Position numbers and translations under genes: made by a program. From an uncultured Hymenobacter sp. (GTDB lineage Bacteria > Bacteroidota > Bacteroidia > Cytophagales > Hymenobacteraceae): a stretch of 8,704 bases of DNA. The stretch spans positions 1-8,704 of the forward strand of contig CALMOO010000802.1 of NCBI GenBank assembly GCA_937871705.1, written 5' to 3'. The notes beneath the pieces are model-generated. The model worked only from the letters and a program-made list of their open reading frames with translations. It had not been told where the DNA came from and did not search any database. Every line of letters starts with the position of its first letter. The stretch's first letter is position 1. Below, piece by piece: positions 6,759-8,704 of the stretch.

Positions 6759-8071
6759 GCGACACTGCCCCACATTTGTAGCACCTTGCCCGTTGTGACG
6801 GGCGCGGGCGCGGGTGTGCTAGGGGCGAATACGCGCCCAAATTCGTCGGCCACCGTGCGGTTTAGAATCTTGGCGTAAGCCCTTTCCGTCATCCTAACCG
6901 AAGCATGACCTAGAAACTTACTCACTGTTTCCATCCGAATGCCCGCGTTCAGCATCAGTACGCCCGCTGTTTTGCGGCCTACGTGCGAGGTCATTTTTTC
7001 CGAACCAAGGCCCGCAAATTCGCCTATCTGCTTGAGGCACTTATTGAAGGCGCCATTATTGCAAACCGGCACCTTGTCGCTGTACAAGGCTAGGATGCGC
7101 TCGGCTTCGGGCAGTAGGGGTATTACGCACTCATAGCCCTTGTGAACCGTGCTTTTGGCCCGTTTTATTTGGAGCAAGCGTCGCCCATCGGCCAAGGTTT
7201 CTGTGCTTTTCGCTATATCCAGGGCTGCTAAATCAGCGTAGGCCAGCCCTGTCCAGCATTGCAATACAAAGGCATCGCGCACCCGCTGCAAGGACTTGGA
7301 AGCTAGCGGCATCTTTGACAAATACCCCAACTCTTCGCTCGTTAGATAGATAATATCCTTCGGGGCTGAGAATTTATAGCGGTACAAGTCCAGCGGGTTG
7401 CTGTCGAGTAGTTCGCGGCGCACGCCCCAGCGCAAGGCTTGGCTGATTAGCTGTACTTTTTTCAGGGCCGAATTGCGGGCCGACTGCTTCTTGGTTAGCA
7501 GCCAGTGCAGCAGCGCGTCGCCTAGGTTTTGGGTAAAATCCTTGGCTAGCAATGCGGCTGACCTTTCCGCTTTCAAGAACTCCTGCACACTTGCCAGCCG
7601 GGCGCGGTAGCCCCGCAAGGTGGAAGCGGCTATCTCGATACCTTCCAAGGATTGCTGCTCCGCAATAAACCTTTTCAGCAGTTCCGCAAGGGAAATAGTA
7701 TTCTTAGGCAAGGGGCGACCTAGCAGGGTTGCCCGCTCCGCTTTCGTGGTGGGCTGGTAAGCAGCTAGTAGTTGCTTAGCTGTTACGTGCTGCCCCTCAG
7801 TGGTCAGCTTCTCATAGAGCGCCGTAAGTTCGGCTCGTAGCTGCACGAGGCTAGCATTAACGGCCTTGGTAGCCGTGGTAGTGCCTTTGATGCGTCCCTG
7901 GCCGTTGGCGGGCTCCCATTTGCCTAGTATGGTCTCGTGGGGGGTGTTGAACTGAGCCCGCCCGCCCCCTATGGTCACGCGGCAAGCAATGATTACGCAG
8001 GTTGAGGGGGTGCGCAGGGCTACGTGCTCGATTTTGCGCGCCACAAAGGATATATGTACGCCCGTTTTCAT
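6755..8071 (-). CDS. Tyrosine recombinase, second in tandem trio
   Basis: 438 residues from the ATG at 8071. A longer version from 8092 would add seven residues, but the 8071 start begins MKT like its paralogue, overlaps the upstream stop as ATGA, and has an AGGAGG nine bases ahead. It has an arm-type N-terminal domain (about 1-55), a SAM-like core-binding domain (about 127-220) and a catalytic domain (about 240-405). Catalytic residues are K306 in RAKST, H363 and R366 in SHVGR, H389 in LGHA and nucleophile Y399; Arg I is replaced by Ala (A277 in TGLAYADL). The catalytic half closely matches its neighbours, while the N-terminal arm domain is more diverged, so the three enzymes may recognise different arm sites. 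It ends with a short Pro-rich linker and QMWGSVA, similar to the PMWKGG ending of the upstream copy. It probably acts with the other two recombinases. Confidence 0.9.
   Translation of the reverse strand: MKTGVHISFVARKIEHVALRTPSTCVIIACRVTIGGGRAQFNTPHETILGKWEPANGQGRIKGTTTATKAVNASLVQLRAELTALYEKLTTEGQHVTAKQLLAAYQPTTKAERATLLGRPLPKNTISLAELLKRFIAEQQSLEGIEIAASTLRGYRARLASVQEFLKAERSAALLAKDFTQNLGDALLHWLLTKKQSARNSALKKVQLISQALRWGVRRELLDSNPLDLYRYKFSAPKDIIYLTSEELGYLSKMPLASKSLQRVRDAFVLQCWTGLAYADLAALDIAKSTETLADGRRLLQIKRAKSTVHKGYECVIPLLPEAERILALYSDKVPVCNNGAFNKCLKQIGEFAGLGSEKMTSHVGRKTAGVLMLNAGIRMETVSKFLGHASVRMTERAYAKILNRTVADEFGRVFAPSTPAPAPVTTGKVLQMWGSVA
7099..7144 (-). repeat. Near-identical recombinase block, copy 2
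   Basis: Counterpart of 5831-5876 in the second recombinase, encoding ECVIPLLPEAER. It has two base differences in 46 from copy 1. Confidence 0.75.
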
Positions 8072-8704
8072 GCGGCTAGCCCTCCTTTCCACATTGGCAC
8101 TACGCGCCCATTCTCGGTTGGTGAAGTAGGCGCGGGGACAGACGCAAACACGCGCTCAAATTCATTCAAAACCGTCTTGTCCAAAATCTTAGCGTACACC
8201 TTCTCGGTCATTTTAACCGAACTGTGCCCTAGAAACTTGCTCACCACCTCCATGCGAATACCTCGATTCAGCATCGTGACGCCCGCCGTTTTGCGGCCAA
8301 CATGGGAAGTCATTTGCCCAGCAGCTAACCCGCTTAGTTCGCCTATTCCCTTAAGGGCTCGGTTGTAGTACTGATTTGAGTAAGCAGGCACCTTGTCGGC
8401 GAAGCGAGCTAGAATCTGCTCGGCTTCGGGCAGCAGCGGTATTACGCATTCGTAGCCGTGCGTAATCGTGCTTTTAGCTCGGCGCACCCGCAGCACCCGT
8501 AGCCCGCTAGCGGTGGTTTCGGCGCATTGCGCCATATCCAGCGCCATGAGGTCGGCATAGGCTAGCCCCGTCCAACATTGCAGAATAAAGCAGTCGCGCA
8601 CGTTGGCTAGCGCCTGCGAAGGTAGGGGGAGGGCAGTCAGCTTAACTACCTCTTCGGGGCTTAAGTAAACGATAGCTTTTGGGGCCTGTAGCTTGTACTT
8701 GTAC
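8068..8704 (-). CDS. Tyrosine recombinase, first visible in tandem trio (5' end outside window)
   Basis: The frame is open to the window edge, so the N-terminus is missing. A GTG at 8601 is an internal Val, because the upstream codons (starting YKYKLQAPKAIVYLSPEE) align with the second recombinase. 211 codons are visible, covering the catalytic domain. Present are TGLAYADL with Ala in place of Arg I, Lys in RAKST, His and Arg in SHVGR, His in LGHS, and the nucleophile Tyr in VYAKIL (visible-fragment residue 170). The tail is Pro-rich and ends PMWKGGLAA. Its stop overlaps the ATG of the next recombinase as ATGA. It is homologous to both downstream recombinases and looks closest to the second. 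Whether it is the first gene of the operon cannot be seen; a fourth copy or the promoter may lie beyond the edge. Confidence 0.88.
   Translation of the reverse strand, partial: YKYKLQAPKAIVYLSPEEVVKLTALPLPSQALANVRDCFILQCWTGLAYADLMALDMAQCAETTASGLRVLRVRRAKSTITHGYECVIPLLPEAEQILARFADKVPAYSNQYYNRALKGIGELSGLAAGQMTSHVGRKTAGVTMLNRGIRMEVVSKFLGHSSVKMTEKVYAKILDKTVLNEFERVFASVPAPTSPTENGRVVPMWKGGLAA
8081..8086 (-). promoter_or_regulatory. Shine-Dalgarno-like AGGAGG before second recombinase
   Basis: AGGAGG lies inside the end of the upstream recombinase, nine bases before the ATG at 8071. It is the only strong Shine-Dalgarno match seen at a gene start here and supports 8071 over the longer start at 8092. 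Bacteroidota often do without such sites, so its role is uncertain. Confidence 0.5.
8418..8457 (-). repeat. Near-identical recombinase block, copy 3
   Basis: Counterpart of 5831-5870 in the first visible recombinase, with two differences in 40 bases. It encodes ECVIPLLPEAE. Confidence 0.7.

Noticed and set aside
8599..8601. GTG at 8601 as the start of a short recombinase
   Set aside because: The frame continues upstream to the edge with sequence that aligns to the second recombinase, so this is an internal Val codon of a partial gene.

Overview
The window looks like accessory DNA from a Bacteroidota bacterium, plausibly a Hymenobacter-like Cytophagales. This rests on three things: tyrosine recombinases with the Bacteroidota-type arm domain and TGLAYADL motif, a general lack of Shine-Dalgarno sequences, and a mostly GC-rich background with AT-rich islands. 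The genus is an inference. No rRNA, tRNA or CRISPR array is visible. No stretch longer than about 150 bases lacks a gene.

Left part (1-3660): on the minus strand there is a 737-residue protein of probable phage tail or baseplate type (28-2241). Upstream of it is a 55-residue two-helix membrane protein (2294-2461). A plus-strand, AT-rich gene for an unrecognised four-helix membrane protein follows (2606-3277). Last is a minus-strand gene for a small lipoprotein (3315-3647). A hairpin overlaps the GTG start of the large gene, and a 12-base motif is repeated ahead of both the large and the 55-residue gene.

Right part (3738-8704 and beyond the edge): this is one tightly packed minus-strand operon. 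Three tandem, mutually homologous tyrosine recombinases are joined to each other and to a 117-residue GIY-YIG-like protein by 4-base ATGA stop/start overlaps. The copy furthest upstream is cut by the window edge. Three bases later begins a 441-residue protein with five Cys/His zinc-ribbon-like repeats (DUF723-like) and a C-terminal GIY-YIG-like domain homologous to the preceding small protein. A strong rho-independent terminator closes the operon at 3738-3769.

The most interesting object is this operon. It is a 'recombinase in trio' style arrangement made of three members of one Bacteroidota subfamily, all with Ala at the usual Arg I position, physically coupled to two GIY-YIG-type putative nucleases. 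A working hypothesis is a mobile or site-specific rearrangement module in which the recombinases act together and the zinc-repeat nuclease supplies target cleavage or element protection. The sequence shows the gene order and coupling; the function is inference.
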